This document shows, in pieces, positions 33,350 through 44,191 of a DNA stretch of 64,000 nucleotides. The notes under the pieces are model-generated. The model saw only the letters and a list, made by a program, of their open reading frames with translations, was not told the origin of the DNA and did not search any database. Source of the DNA: Diplolepis rosae (lineage: Eukaryota; Arthropoda; Insecta; Hymenoptera; Diplolepididae); the NCBI GenBank assembly GCA_030998225.1, contig JAPYXD010000754.1, positions 3,162,001 to 3,226,000 of the forward strand, given 5' to 3'. Position 1 is the first letter of the stretch. Every line of letters begins with the position of its first letter. The position numbers and the translations under genes were made by a program.

Positions 33350-33549
33350 TACAGAACGAGAGTATGTACCTTTTCGAAAAATTGATAAGGTGTATACAAT
33401 TATTCAAAATAAATAATTAATACTATTAAAATTGAGGCCATGGGCCAAGCAGGTCACGTGACAAAAATTATATGTTAATCCAACCGTGTAAGATAACTTT
33501 TTTTGTTTATAAAATACCTTGCTCAGAATTTAGTAAACGTATCAGAAGA

Positions 33550-33764
33550 TACGTTTAACCTAAAATAAACTTGTTCATCGATCATTAAAATATATTGCTG
33601 CCTCTATTATTCCCACCTGAAGATTTCGCTGATAAGTGAGTTCAATCTATTTCACTGATTCATCAGCCGAATTTCACTAATTCTCAGTGAAAGACTTATA
33701 GCTGCTGCCATCAGTGAATAGTCACTGCGAACCAGTGGCCGTTCACTGATTAAGGTTTAAAGAG
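33550..33764. mobile_element. Family-C element, left-truncated
   Basis: Starts inside the body (AACCTAAAATAAACTTGTTC) and ends CACTGATTAAGGTTTAAAGAG + TA (33765-33766). Confidence 0.6.
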
Positions 33765-34129
33765 TAATAAGAAACAACTGTTAACTTCGTTTTAATGAAA
33801 ACTCTGGATTTTTTTTCATTTTGAAATATAAAAATGAAGTGTTATGGGTAATTACAGTTCTGTAACTACATTTCCACGAAGAATGGAATATGGTCTTGAA
33901 ATTTTGAAAAATGAATAAAAAATTACTGAGACAGGTCTGTTATGTCTTGAATATTCATATTAAAAATTTGCATTGCACTTGAACTACTTATGTAATTAGG
34001 TAATAAGGCAGTGATATTTGTTGTGAATTCGATAATTTTCAATTTTATACTATTTGCAAAGAGATTGGTTGTTTCTAACTCGAGATATGATCCTAATAGT
34101 ATAGCTATCATTAAAAATTTTCTTTTTAA

Positions 34130-34869
34130 ATTCAGATTTCGATTAAACTAAAATTAGGAATGTTACAGTATGTTAAAACTTCAAAAAAGTCAATATCTTA
34201 ATTCTATTTTCCAGTTAAATTATACAAGATACGAAAAAAATTTACGAGACAAAATTCTTTACTTCATAAAGAACTACAAGTTTGAACTGCAACATTTTTT
34301 CATAAGATATATATTTTTCTTATAATTCAAAAAAATACTATTGAAAATGCAAAATTTAATTTTTTAACAATAATATGTGAATTTGAAAAAAAAACATAAG
34401 TTTGCAAAATTGTTCGTTTTAATAAGATCTACAAATTTTGTCTGAAATAGTTTCTAATGAAACGTATGTTTTTCGTTTTAATTTTAAAAAATCCGATTAA
34501 AATTCCAAATTTCCATTATTTAAACAAAATATGTAACATACGAAAAAACATTTAGATGGAAAATTATTTGCCTTAAATGAGGTATATAAATTCTCAGTAA
34601 GACATTTTTTGACAAGATGTATATTTTATGTTTTGGTTTTAAAAAAACACTATTAAAAATAAAAAATTCCATTTTTAACCAAATTATATGTGATACAAAA
34701 TAAGCGTTAAAATAAAAAATCGTTTACTTAAAAACAGTCTACGAATTTTTTTCCTTAGATATTTGGAAGAAGATGAATTTCTTTTAACCTTGTAAATTAT
34801 TAGAAAGTTACAGAAATGTATACAGAAAATCGAGCGCGAAGCGCGAGTGTCGTGATGAGAATGTGTTCC
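34130..34869 (+). repeat. Family-D copy, 3' part
   Basis: Matches 52010-52730 in order: GGAATGTTACAGTATGTTAA, CAGTTAAATTATACAAGATACG, a series of CATTTTTTCATAAGATATAT-like sub-units, then CGAGCGCGAAGCGCGAG and TGATGAGAATGTGTTCC. Element A (34870-35539) interrupts the sequence right after GTTCC. D resumes at 35540 with GCTGATAGAGCCTTAAGTAAA. Confidence 0.7.
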
Positions 34870-35539
34870 TTAAGGTAGTTCATCCAGGAAAATTAGACCT
34901 CAGGCAAAAATAGATAATTTTGCATTCAAGAATAGCGATGTTATTATTGAAGGGCTATTTTGAAAGAGAAAAGATTATTTTACATGAAAAAAATTTGAAA
35001 CACAGAAAAATAATTTTATTAATAAATTTTGTTTGTGTCCCAACTTTTTTTCTTATCGCTTTTTACCAAATTTTGAAGAATTATGCGATTCTAATAAATT
35101 ACGAATCATTTATTCAGGGGAAAGATTCACAACTTCACCGTTTCCAATTTTTGAAAACAAATTCTTTAATGGCTTAAACCAATAAAAATCAATTTTCCAA
35201 AACGAAATTTTTATTAAAAAATTGCTGAATTTTATAATAATTGATTTATTTTCAAAAATTGGAAACGGTTAACTTATAGAGAATCTTTTCCTTGAAAAGT
35301 GATTCGGGATTTATAAGAATCACATAATTTTTTAAAATTTGGTAAGAAGTAATAAGAAAAAAAGTTGGGGCAAAAATAAAATTTATTAGTAAATTTATTT
35401 TTCTGTGTTTCAAATTTTTTTTAATGGAAAATAATCTTTTCTTTTTCAAATTAGCCCTTCAATAATAATATTGCTATTCTTGACGGCAAAACTATTTATT
35501 TTTGCCTGAGGTCTAATTTTCGTGGATGAACTACCTTAA
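34870..35539. mobile_element. Element A, complete copy, inserted in a D repeat at TTAA
   Basis: TTAA (34870-34873) + GGTAGTTCATCC on the left; GGATGAACTACC + TTAA (35536-35539) on the right. The unoccupied site exists in the window: 52722-52756 reads GTTCCTTAAGGCCGATAGAGCC, with a single TTAA at the position where this copy has two TTAAs around the element. The target duplication is therefore seen directly. No transposase is present. Confidence 0.85.
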
Positions 35540-36468
35540 AGCTGATAGAGCCTTAAGTAAACTGAATTTCCTTTTTAATTTGCAATCAAAAATTTGAGTA
35601 ACTTTGTGAAAATGTACCTAATGATTTTAATAATTTGTTTTAAACCTTTTTTTTTCGTTAGACTGACTGGTGATAAAAGAGAATCAAAACTTTATTTTTA
35701 ATTTTTGTTATTTAAAATTCTTTGTCAAAGATATATATGATATTACTATTTTCTTTGAAAAGTTTCGTAAACTTCAGTAAGATTAGTAATTGCTACTTTA
35801 ATTTCAAAGGAGAGAAAAAGAATAATGAAAAACCCTTTTCTGGTATTATGATTACAGGAAAATTGTCTATTGAAGGGAAAAAAACAGACGTTTTTAATTA
35901 CGGTGTCATTAAGGTGGAAAAGGGGAAAGATCGATGGTGGCATCTCGTAGAAATAACCTCTCTGGAATAAGAATCCTTCAATCTCTCAAGGAGAAAAAAT
36001 TTTTCCTTTCTTTCTTATAACAACCTTATTTGATGTGAAAGTAGTGACACAATGATTCATTGCGGTTTATCCATAATCCAAGCTCGTAACAAACTCATTT
36101 CCTTTATAGTACGATGATTATCACCTGCAGATTATAACAAGCTATTAAAATCATGCACTCTTAAATAAATTAATGAAAAATCGTAGCAATTAGTTCTAAA
36201 GTTGTAAAATTAAATCAGTGCTCACTATTCATTAAAATAATTTAGTAACGCTAAAAAATTCTTACATTCAACTGAGATTAAGGAAGATTGATGCATCTAC
36301 ATAACCTCAAATTTAATAATGCTTTTTATAAACCAAGTAAAATATAATACAAATTGATTCAAATAAAATAAAATAAATAAATAAGAATAAATAGCTTGGG
36401 TTAAACTTATTTGTTAATTAGTAGTTATTTGACATTTTATATTTTTTCTTAACTCCTATAAGGGGCCG
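35540..36468. other. End of the D repeat, then AT-rich DNA
   Basis: 35540-35640 continues family D (AGTAAACTGAATTTCC, GTAACTTTGTGAAAATG). Beyond that no repeat or gene is recognised. The frames at 35722-35970 and 35746-35943 overlap on opposite strands and have no support. Confidence 0.4.
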
Positions 36469-36471
36469 TTC

Positions 36472-36494
36472 ACATAATACGTCACACAGTTTAT

Positions 36495-36525
<31 letters not shown>

Positions 36526-36741
36526 GCGTTCTGCGTTACGTCACACATTAAATGTGTACTCACGAAATTTGAAAAAAAGTTCTGAAAAGATTATCTACAA
36601 TAATAATTAATAGCTTCTTTGTTTACTGGATTTTGTACGCGTTAACGAAAAATGTTGTATAAAATTAAGAGGTGTGACGTGACATCGAGGGGGGAGGGGG
36701 GGATAGCTAAAAATCGCGTGACGTATTATGTGAACGGCCCC
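36472..36741. mobile_element. TAA-flanked element with GGGGCCGTTCACATAATACG ends and a 30-base G run
   Basis: TAA (36469-36471) + GGGGCCGTTCACATAATACG at the left is exactly inverted at the right, ending GGCCCC + TAA (36742-36744). A 3-bp TAA duplication is typical of PIF/Harbinger-type elements. Thirty consecutive Gs (36495-36524), with further G-rich DNA at 36690-36702, make a strong G-quadruplex candidate, but run length may be an assembly artefact. No transposase. Confidence 0.75.
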
Positions 36742-36754
36742 TAAGTAACATTTA

Positions 36755-36866
36755 TTTTAATTTTCCGTACACTTAAAATTTTACGGCACTTGTGCGGGAA
36801 AATTAACTTTCCGCACGAAAAACCATACCGAAAAGGCTAACTTTCGGTGCACGGCGGACAAAAAAA
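36755..36866. mobile_element. Family-F palindrome, half copy
   Basis: CGTACACTTAAAATTTTACGGC, CTTGTGCGGGAAAATTAAC, then CCGAAAAGGCTAACTTTCGG and GCGGACAAAAAAA match the right half of F at 1.1 kb. The left half is missing. Confidence 0.6.
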
Positions 36867-36899
36867 CTTTTTTATTATTAAAATGAAAAGTAATCTATC

Positions 36900-37040
36900 T
36901 ACGTTCGTTTTTCTTATATCTACCATTTCCCAAACTTTGAAAATCAAAATTTTCTATAATTTAAACGTAAACATGTGACAACTGGTCCAAGTTCTTTACA
37001 TAAGCTTGCTACTTTTCTCAAGCATCTCATGCCCTTTAAA
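36900..37040. mobile_element. Element T5, decayed right part
   Basis: CTACCATTTCCCAAACTTTG, ACATGTGACAACTGGTCC and CTTTTCTCAAGCATCTCATG + CCCTTTAAA parallel the T5 arms at 47.9 and 56.2 kb, with many changes. Confidence 0.4.
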
Positions 37041-38009
37041 TATTCTCATCCAACTAATTTAACTGAAAATTATAATGTATTTCAATTCTATTTGATTTGG
37101 TCCCGTAAAGTTGATATAAATTGATTAACTCTACAGAAAGTTATGGTATTCAAAAAGCAAACTAAATTCTTAGAAGGTAATTTTCTTATAGCAGGTTTAT
37201 GAGCATCTGACTTACTCCCTGGAGAAATTGAATTTGCGTAACATCGCCAAAGCATTTATGCAAATCCTAAGGTCTACGACAAGAATTTGAATAAACGCTT
37301 ACTGGTGTTTCACTGATTTGACGCTCCCTAAAAGTAACTTACTGCTAAAACACGTTTGCATAATTTTAGTATTGAAAATGTTTTTATCGAAATATGAATA
37401 ACTCTTGCATGAATTCGGTTAGATCTTTACAAGAATCGAATATCCGGAAAAGTTTTGCAGGATTATTCAACTCCGGGAATAAATGAAAGTAAAATGTACT
37501 AAGACTAGTCAGGTAGAGTTGAATGCAGATTAACGTCTGCGTAAATTTAATTATGTACGCGATATAACAACAGGGGAACTTGGTTCCACTGTCGACATTG
37601 TCATCATCCCTCCGTTTGATCTTCGAACGATTAAACATTTCCTTCATCTAATCCGCTTATACTGCCAGATTCACGCTGTGTAATTACATTGCCCTAGAAA
37701 CTAAACCGTTTTCTGATTTAGCTAAATTGTAAGTACAATATACCTATCATGATAGAGATTGATACTTTTGAGAATAAAGGATTATCAAGCATCGTTATCG
37801 GCAGATTACACCAATTTTATTGAAAATATGTATGTGGAAAATTTGTCTATGTTAAGTTTTGTGAAAAGTTGGCTGAAAGATTCACATTCAAAAATTGAGG
37901 TTGGATAATCATTAAGCTCCCAAATAAACTTTAAGTCATTGAAATTTTTATTCGTTTCCTAATTGTAAAACTTTGAATGTACATTTTATTTATTTATTTT
38001 TATATTTAA
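37041..38009. other. AT-rich DNA, no gene supported
   Basis: The minus frame at 37384-37647 (87 codons) overlaps a moderately GC-richer patch but shows no family resemblance or splice signals. Confidence 0.3.
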
Positions 38010-38450
38010 TACAGCGAACACCAAAAAACTCAAAAACACGAAAAACCACTAAAAAAAACCCAAAAAACAACACAAAAAACTACAAATCACTTTACTGGTC
38101 TAAAGCACGGCACAATCGTTGAAATATATTTTAAAAAACTTCAAAATTCTGTCTTCCATTTTGTGTTTTTTTAAATATATTTCAACGATTGTGCCGTGAT
38201 CTATGTCAGTAAAGTGATTAGTATCAAAATCATTTTTTCTCTTTTGTTTTTATGTTATTGTGATTTTTGTGTTGGTTCTATTTTTTTCAGGTTTCTTGTG
38301 TTTTTGTGTTTTTCCAGGTCCTTTGTGTTTTTGGTGTTTTTAAATATATTTCAACGACAGTGTCGTGCTCTAGACCAGTAAAGTGATTTGTAGTTTTTTG
38401 GGTTTTTTTAGTGGTTTTTCGTGTTTTTGTGTTTTTTGGTGTTCGCTGTA
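38010..38450. mobile_element. Foldback element with TACAGCGAACACC ends
   Basis: TACAGCGAACACCAAAAAAC at 38010 is inverted as GTTTTTTGGTGTTCGCTGTA ending at 38450; terminal TA on both sides suggests a TA-site element. The module ATATTTCAACGA(T/C)(T/A)GTG(C/T)CGTG followed by CAGTAAAGTGAT occurs three times (one inverted near 38090-38130, two direct near 38180-38220 and 38345-38390). An internal part of one arm has therefore been duplicated. The T/G-rich interior gives the spurious frames on both strands. Confidence 0.75.
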
Positions 38451-39354
38451 TTGGTAACTGCACACTCACGAGCGCAATAGGAAATTTTACTACCAAAAAC
38501 TGAACCTTCCCGGTGGTTGACGTGTTGTCTAGCACCAGACCTTCGCTTTTCATGAGTTCCTTACCAAAGATTTTTATGCATGGTTTGCTTATATAATTAG
38601 TTCAAAAAAGAAAAACAAAAAACAAAAATAAACATTAGTCTTAGGTTATTAAATGGCTCAAAGATTGCACGCGTTTCAGCTTTTAATTATTTATCGTTAA
38701 GGTTTATATTCTAAGGTATTCTAGACACCTTTAATGGTTTCAAAAAAAAACCTGGCACTGTAGAGGGCCCACATCTGTGGCCGAAACGTTTGCCCATTGA
38801 AATTTTATGGTTTCCACCACCTAAAAGGTTGGAAAAAACGAACTGACCCCATGCCAATTCCATCATCACAAATTTATCACTGTGGGTCGATAAAAAAATT
38901 AAAAAATAAAAAAACTTGGAAAAATATTTGGTTAATCTGACCAAAATTTATATGGATGAATTAAAGTATTGGCTGATTTAACCAAAGATGGTTTTTGGAT
39001 ATGATTTGGTTGGGTAGAAAAATATTTGAGTTGACTTATCCAAATATTATTTGACTAAAGCAAAGATCCTGGTTAATTTAACAAAATGGTTTGGTTGAAT
39101 CAAGTCAATTTTTAAAAATAGTTATTAATTTTGATATACGATTTAAAAATAAACATAGAAATAAATAAAGAAACCTTTGAGCCTCCAAAAATAGTGTCAT
39201 TTTTATGATTTATTTTCAGTCAGATAACAAAACGTAAAGCAATTAAAATTTATAGAGTTTATTACCTAATATATTAATATTATAAAAAAAAATGTCTGTT
39301 AAGAAATACAAAAAAAATTTTTGTTGGAGGTCTTCCACGGCAAGAAATTTTAAA
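38451..39354. other. Mixed DNA with a GGCCGAAACGTTTGCC motif segment
   Basis: CCTGGCACTGTAGAGGGCCC followed by ATCTGTGGCCGAAACGTTTG (38751-38793) recurs at 45070-45111 as TGGCACTGAAGAGGGCCC... GTGGCCGAAACGTTTG. This is a dispersed short repeat. The rest is AT-rich with degenerate AACAAA/TTGGTT motifs near 38930-39100. Confidence 0.45.
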
Positions 39355-39435
39355 AATTGATCGAAAGATCTGGACTTGAATCCCAACGAAGTCGAAAGCG
39401 TCTTTTGTTCCACTGAAAGATTTCAAATTCTTTAA
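39355..39435 (+). repeat. Short fragment of the tRNA-like repeat
   Basis: CGAAAGATCTGGACTTGAATCCCAACGAAGTCGAAAGCGTCTTTT and GAAAGATTTCAAATTCTTTAAA match the 3' half and tag of the tRNA-like family at 3-4 kb, with several substitutions. Confidence 0.6.
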
Positions 39436-40506
39436 AAATTGAGATTTGCACCTGGAACATAAAACAAATTTTTTCCTAATGTTTATAAGATTGCCCAATG
39501 AAGTACCCAAGATTATAGAAAAATATTTATTTTGCGCATCATTTCTTAGGAGCCTAAGGGACCTTTTTATGCAATAAAAAACCAAATTATTTCTGAAAAT
39601 GCAAAGGTGATGAAACCCCTTAAGCAAATGTAAAAGGGTAGAAATTTTGGAGTATCTGCTTGGAAATTTGTTTAAATTCTTCAGACACTCAATAAGTTTA
39701 TGTTCCTTGTTTCCGATTGTTTTTTATTTAAGAGATGACGATTTCAACATGACCATTTTCAAAAACACATATTCTATCTATATTCATAGATTTAGCTTTG
39801 GCACAGAATTTTCTGTGAAATGAAAATTTTTGTAAATTTCACAAAAAAAAAAAAAAATTAAAAATAAGGACAACGTTTTTTAAGTTGAGTTGTGATTTAA
39901 TAGATCCTAAGAAAGAAGAAGAATTAAATTTAAATTTTTCTCAATAAGAGTGAAATTTGAAAACACATAATCACAAAGCCGTGTTGATTGATGTTCCTAC
40001 AGATCTGGTGGTCTTTTTCTATTTTTGCATAAACTTGAATTTATATGGTTCTTTGTTGAAAGATATCTCATATGTATGACTCCGAAATGCAGTTTGTGAC
40101 CAGTAAACATTTCTCGTTTATTTCAACGAAATATGGTAGTCCCGCATCGGGACATTCACATCTACATGAATTTGTAGTGCAGCTTCACTTGTAACAGTAC
40201 TTAATTTGTTTTACCCAGAGGTATTGCGAAATTAAATCGTGACTCAACATTACATTAAAATGAGCACAAGCGTAACTGTTTTCTGTCTGCAGTGGAAATC
40301 GACAAAAATATATATAAAGTAAGGGAATTATTCACATTTGTTGGTAACATTGAATATTTTGTTGGGAAAGCAGCGATAATATATTCATGCACATCAATCA
40401 AGCTTGTCATATTGAATTTTATCTGTCATTAAGGATCTGAATTTAAAAGTATTGATTTGTTTTTATGGATTTTAATGATTGAACTTGTGTCAATTTTATT
40501 TGACTA
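39436..40506. other. AT-rich DNA, nothing recognised
   Basis: No gene or repeat end supported. The minus frame at 39280-39627 extends through the tRNA-like fragment and is not a gene. Confidence 0.3.
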
Positions 40507-41131
40507 TTTCTCTATAAATTTAAATCAGTGAAAAATGGGCCACTGAATGGAATCAGTAAGGTTCCAAGTGCGAATATAGATTTGGCCCAACACTGGCCCA
40601 GCATCGGCAAAATTTTTGCCGAAGATCGGTTTTCAATATCGTGCCGTTGCTGGAATGATAACTCCCGTATGCACTTGGAGGCCAATATTGGCCCAAACTC
40701 GGGCCGCGAACACTTGTTTTCGGCACAGCAACGGGCCAAATCTGTGCCGAACTCTGGTTTTCTCACTTTCAGAATGGTTTGCTGTGGTAAAAGTGACATA
40801 TGACGTAGTAATGTGGCGTCCATGGGCCAGACTCTGGCTCTTCTACTTTCGGAACTGGATGCCATGGTAAAAATGGCAATCGGCTTGGTATAGGGCCGAT
40901 ACTGGGCCAAGTTTCGGCTGAAGGTCGGTAAATTTAAGCAGTCAACAAAGGCTGCGTTCGTCGGCCCAGCACTTGACCGATTCAAACGGCGTCACTGGCC
41001 CAATAACAATAGCCGACTCTTGGCTGCCGAGATTGAGCCAATATTGTGCCGTATTATCAGCTTCAGAAATTCCCACTTGGGTATTTTAACTGATAATCAG
41101 TTACATTCTTACTAATTCTGATTTTGAGAAT
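40507..41131. mobile_element. GGCC-rich repeat, inside family-C-like ends
   Basis: Alternating TTGGCCCAA, CGGGCC, GTGCCGA and TTGGCTGCCGA motifs fill 40540-41060. The order is the reverse complement of 45310-45835 (for example ATATTGTGCCGTATTA here against TAATACGGCACAATCTT there). The outer ends (TTTCTCTATAAATTTAAATCAGTG and CTAATTCTGATTTTGAGAA) resemble decayed family-C termini, suggesting the GGCC unit sits within a C element. Stop-poor repeats explain the 157-codon minus frame and its plus-strand partners. Confidence 0.55.
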
Positions 41132-41455
41132 TCATACAAGCTTTCAAAGTGATAGATGAACCGGACCGATCTGTAAATTTTAATTATTTGCTCTGTTTTA
41201 CTAGTTTATATTGTATTATTATATATCAATTATTAATCAGATTAATTAATACTTATTTGACAATTAGGATTTTTTTTCTTGACCTTCCTGTAATTAGCCA
41301 TGATTTTCATGTAATCCGAATAAACAAGAATCTATTTTTTTCATTGGAACATATTCTACAATCCTTGTAGTTTAGTTTTTTTTCTAAATCATTTTTTTGA
41401 TTATTTGTTCAATAAACAAATTTTGTACAGGGTTTGGTTTCTAAAAAATTAATTA
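41132..41455. other. AT-rich DNA, nothing recognised
   Basis: The frame at 41149-41370 is Ile/Leu/Phe-rich and unsupported. Confidence 0.3.
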
Positions 41456-41864
41456 TATCAGTGTCCTGCTTTGATTTCCCTGAGGAATCAGTGAACGCGC
41501 CACGTGAACATAATTTTTGAATTCGCGAAATTCCTGCGAACGATTAAAGTATAACGATGGATCTTTAGTTTTTAATTATACATGATATAATTATACACAA
41601 TAATAATTACAATCTATAACAATAATTACGTAATTTCTTTTTGTGTTGTTTAATCTAAAATAAACGAATTCATCGATCGTTAAAATATATTGCTGGTTTT
41701 ATTATTCCCACCTGAAGATGTCACTGATTCAAGAAGTGAATTCAATATATTTCACTAATTCAACAGTCTAATTTCACTGATTCTCAGTGAAATGCTTATA
41801 ACTGCTGACATCAGTGAATAGTCACTGCGAATCAGTGGCCGTTCACTAATTCTGATTTAGAGAA
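41456..41864. mobile_element. Family-C element, left end lost
   Basis: Begins in the body (ATATCAGTGTCCTGCTTTGA) and includes GAATTCGCGAAATTC and ATTACGTAATTTC. It ends CACTAATTCTGATTTAGAGAA + TA (41865-41866). Confidence 0.7.
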
Positions 41865-42420
41865 TATAACCTTGTCATTTTACATAATTTTAATCTCTAA
41901 AACATATATTTTTATAGAAAATCCAAGAACGCAACTTTTTTTCTTTGTGAAAAAAGGTGTATCTGATGTTATTTTTTGTATTGTAGAAAATGTGCCAACG
42001 AATAGAATCAGATATTTGTCAAAATTGAATAAAAATTATGATTAGTTGCATTAAGAAAAAGTCTGACATAATAGATAACTATTATTATTGAAATTTCGCG
42101 CTTCTTCTAGACAAATAATTGCATAACGAGAAAAAATAAGGAAGGTGGGTAAGATAAATATTTATTACCAAATAATTTTTTACCCAAACTAATTTTTTTA
42201 AAGAAGTCTATTATTACCCCTCCTCAAATACATTGAAATTAATTTTCAAATCCTTTTTTTATTGATTTTTGAAAAGCATTATTTAGTTTGATGTAACGTC
42301 AATCGGTTAATTTTCTCCACCAAAGAAAAATTTATCATACACATCAATCACTATCTCTCTTGACAGAAGAAAAAGCTTAATAATATGTTTCGTAACATTC
42401 TAAAATATATGTATTTTCTC

Positions 42421-42665
42421 AACAAAAAATACTTTTTGAAATTATTTTTCATCTTTTCAAGAGGTTGAGTAAACAGATCAATGTTCTGACACCGATAAAA
42501 AAATGTATGCAGAAAAATTTTTGTTGTTGTCCTAACAAAACATTCTGTTGGAATAACCAAAATTTGATTGATTTAGAAAAAAATGTTGTTGGTACAACAA
42601 AAGAAGTTTGTTGCATAAATAAAAACAAAATGTTTTTGTTGAATTGACAAAACTGTTTTCTCAGT
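42421..42665. repeat. AACAAAA/TTTTGTTG degenerate array
   Basis: Repeated TTTTTGTTG, CAACAAAA and AAGTTTGTTGCATAAATA motifs end at ACTGTTTTCTCAGTG. The block at 58837-59018 has nearly the same order (AAAAAATTATGCAACAAAAC to TTTTCTCAGGG). The CACTGAGAAAA-like border suggests a TA-type element family with an internally repetitive body. Confidence 0.5.
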
Positions 42666-43281
42666 GAAATATTAGACAGATAAAATTGATTTTACAGAAC
42701 AACATTCCCCAAAGGAAACACCCTGATGAAAATTTATAAAAACAGGGCAATCCCTGTACGACCAGTTACAATAAAAAGAAAATATCCTTTAACCGTGGTT
42801 GGTTAGCGATAAAAAAATAAGCTTCCCAAGTCCCGCTGTCGGAATTATTTGCCGAGAACATTTCGGAAACGTCCGCAGAGTATTAACTGTATGCATAATC
42901 GAAACCTCTTTAGGTACACCTTCCACGTCGCAATGTTTATTTTCTTTTTCTCACCCAGTAGATCCTTACTCCTCTCTATTTACATTTTAATATATTTTTT
43001 CCAACCCTTCTTCAGCAGTCTCTAAAAGACATATATGAAAGAAAAAGAAAAGCAAGATGTAAAGTACTACTATACTATAGACACAGACTTTCTATATGAA
43101 CCCCAACTTTTATCTTTGTATCTCTATACATATGAAGAACAGTTGATGTACACATACATAAAAGTTAAAATTGTGTATGTGAAACGTGTGAGGGACGTGG
43201 TTCGTGCTTCGCAGCAGGCACGGAAGGTTTTTTGTACGGACATGCTGGCTGCATCGAGATACTGCAGAGGGATGAGCCTGA
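42666..43281. other. Mixed DNA, microsatellite-like near 43060-43160
   Basis: The frame at 43035-43316 (93 codons) is rich in Tyr/Lys/Val and crosses low-complexity ATACATA DNA. It overlaps a better-looking frame at 43282-43500 and I do not call it. Confidence 0.3.
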
Positions 43282-43500
43282 CTCTGTTTATCTCACGTTT
43301 CAAAGAGGATTCGTGACAGCGAAAGGGAAAGGGGACTAGAGAAAAAGAGGGCTAGGAACATGAGGGGAGCCATGAATCAAGCAACTTCGGAAAAATGCGT
43401 AGGTGCCTTTGAAACCGACTGCCTCTGGAAAGAACAATCGTGGCTAAAGTACGACGCCAAGGGCACTCTGCACCGCGACAATACCGCTATTACAAATTAA
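43282..43500 (+). other. Coding-like open frame in a GC-rich island, unidentified
   Basis: A stop-free frame of 72 codons ends with TAA at 43498-43500. An internal ATG at 43360 gives MRGAMNQATSEKCVGAFETD and a further 26 residues. The amino acids are evenly used (Cys, Trp, Asp, His and Thr all present), unlike the chance frames nearby. The sequence is unique in the window. There is no clear splice acceptor upstream and no recognised domain, and GC-rich DNA has long stop-free frames by chance. It could also be a conserved non-coding element. Confidence 0.25.
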
Positions 43501-43660
43501 CGTCGACTATGGAAATGCAAATATACATATACATACATATATATATATCGATGTAACTGTGTACAAGACATGAAAGGGGTTCTGTTTCGCTAGTCCTCTT
43601 ATCAGAACTTCATTTTCCAAGCGCTTTTCGGACCAATCCGTATTGTGACGACGTTCACAA
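43501..43660. repeat. ATACATATA microsatellite, then single-copy DNA
   Basis: ATATACATATACATACATAT at about 43520-43547 is a TATA/CATA microsatellite. Confidence 0.5.
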
Positions 43661-43664
43661 AAAA

Positions 43665-43735
43665 TTCAGTACTACGCCAGTATTGGTTAGTTGCTACTGA
43701 CTTGCCATACTGGCGCAGTACTGGTGAAGTCCTAA
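43665..43735. repeat. CAGTACTGG-type inverted repeat
   Basis: TTCAGTACTACGCCAGTATTGG pairs loosely with CCATACTGGCGCAGTACTGG around GTTGCTACTGAC. The larger block at 47190-47420 uses the same motif. Confidence 0.5.
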
Positions 43736-43928
43736 GTATTATTTTACACTGAAAATAGAACAATATTATTATTATAAAATTTTTTTAAAATTATATTATA
43801 ATAATATAAACTATATTTCTTTAACAATAATATCCTTAACCATATATCTACAGAAAAAATTTATCTTTCATAGAAAATCTATGAAATCTTTGAACATTTC
43901 AATAATAGTATTGAATTATATATTTTCT

Positions 43929-44191
43929 AAAGTGACTTGCTTGATAACCCACGGAGAGACAATTCCAGGAAAAATTACGTCATTTTTCCTGGAATTTTCT
44001 CTCCGTGCATGTCTGCTATTATATTAACCCAAAATTCATAGAATTTTTGTTCATTTCTCGTTATTTTGGGATAGGGTCAGATTCTTTTTATTTCCTTCGA
44101 TTACCCTATGCCAAAATAACGAAAAATGAACAAAAATTCTATGAATTTTGGGTCAATATAATAGCAGACGTGTTATCAAACATGTCACTTT
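43929..44191. mobile_element. Nested double foldback
   Basis: Outer arms AAAGTGACTTGCTTGATAAC and GTTATCAAACATGTCACTTT enclose two further palindromes. The first, 43950-44007, is CACGGAGAGACAATTCCAGG inverted as CCTGGAATTTTCTCTCCGTG. The second, 44008-44172, is ATGTCTGCTATTATATTAAC... inverted with only a few mismatches over about 70 bases. The first palindrome sits at the base of the left arm only, so it probably inserted later. A piece of the inner loop (GACCCTATGC(C/T)AAAATAACG) recurs at 45186. Confidence 0.75.

Noticed and set aside
37384..37647. 87-codon minus frame
   Set aside because: No recognisable family, no splice sites, and AT-driven composition in its second half.
38196..38553. 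Frames in the TACAGCGAACACC foldback
   Set aside because: T/G-rich low-complexity arms give Phe/Leu/Val- or Lys/Thr-rich translations on opposite strands.
40512..40985. 157-codon minus-strand open frame
   Set aside because: It lies wholly in the GGCC-rich repeat. Mirror frames occur in the inverted copy at 45.3 kb and on the opposite strand, so the lack of stops is a property of the repeat.
43035..43316. 93-codon plus frame rich in Tyr, Lys and Val
   Set aside because: It begins in low-complexity DNA and runs out of frame with the better-composed stretch at 43282-43500.
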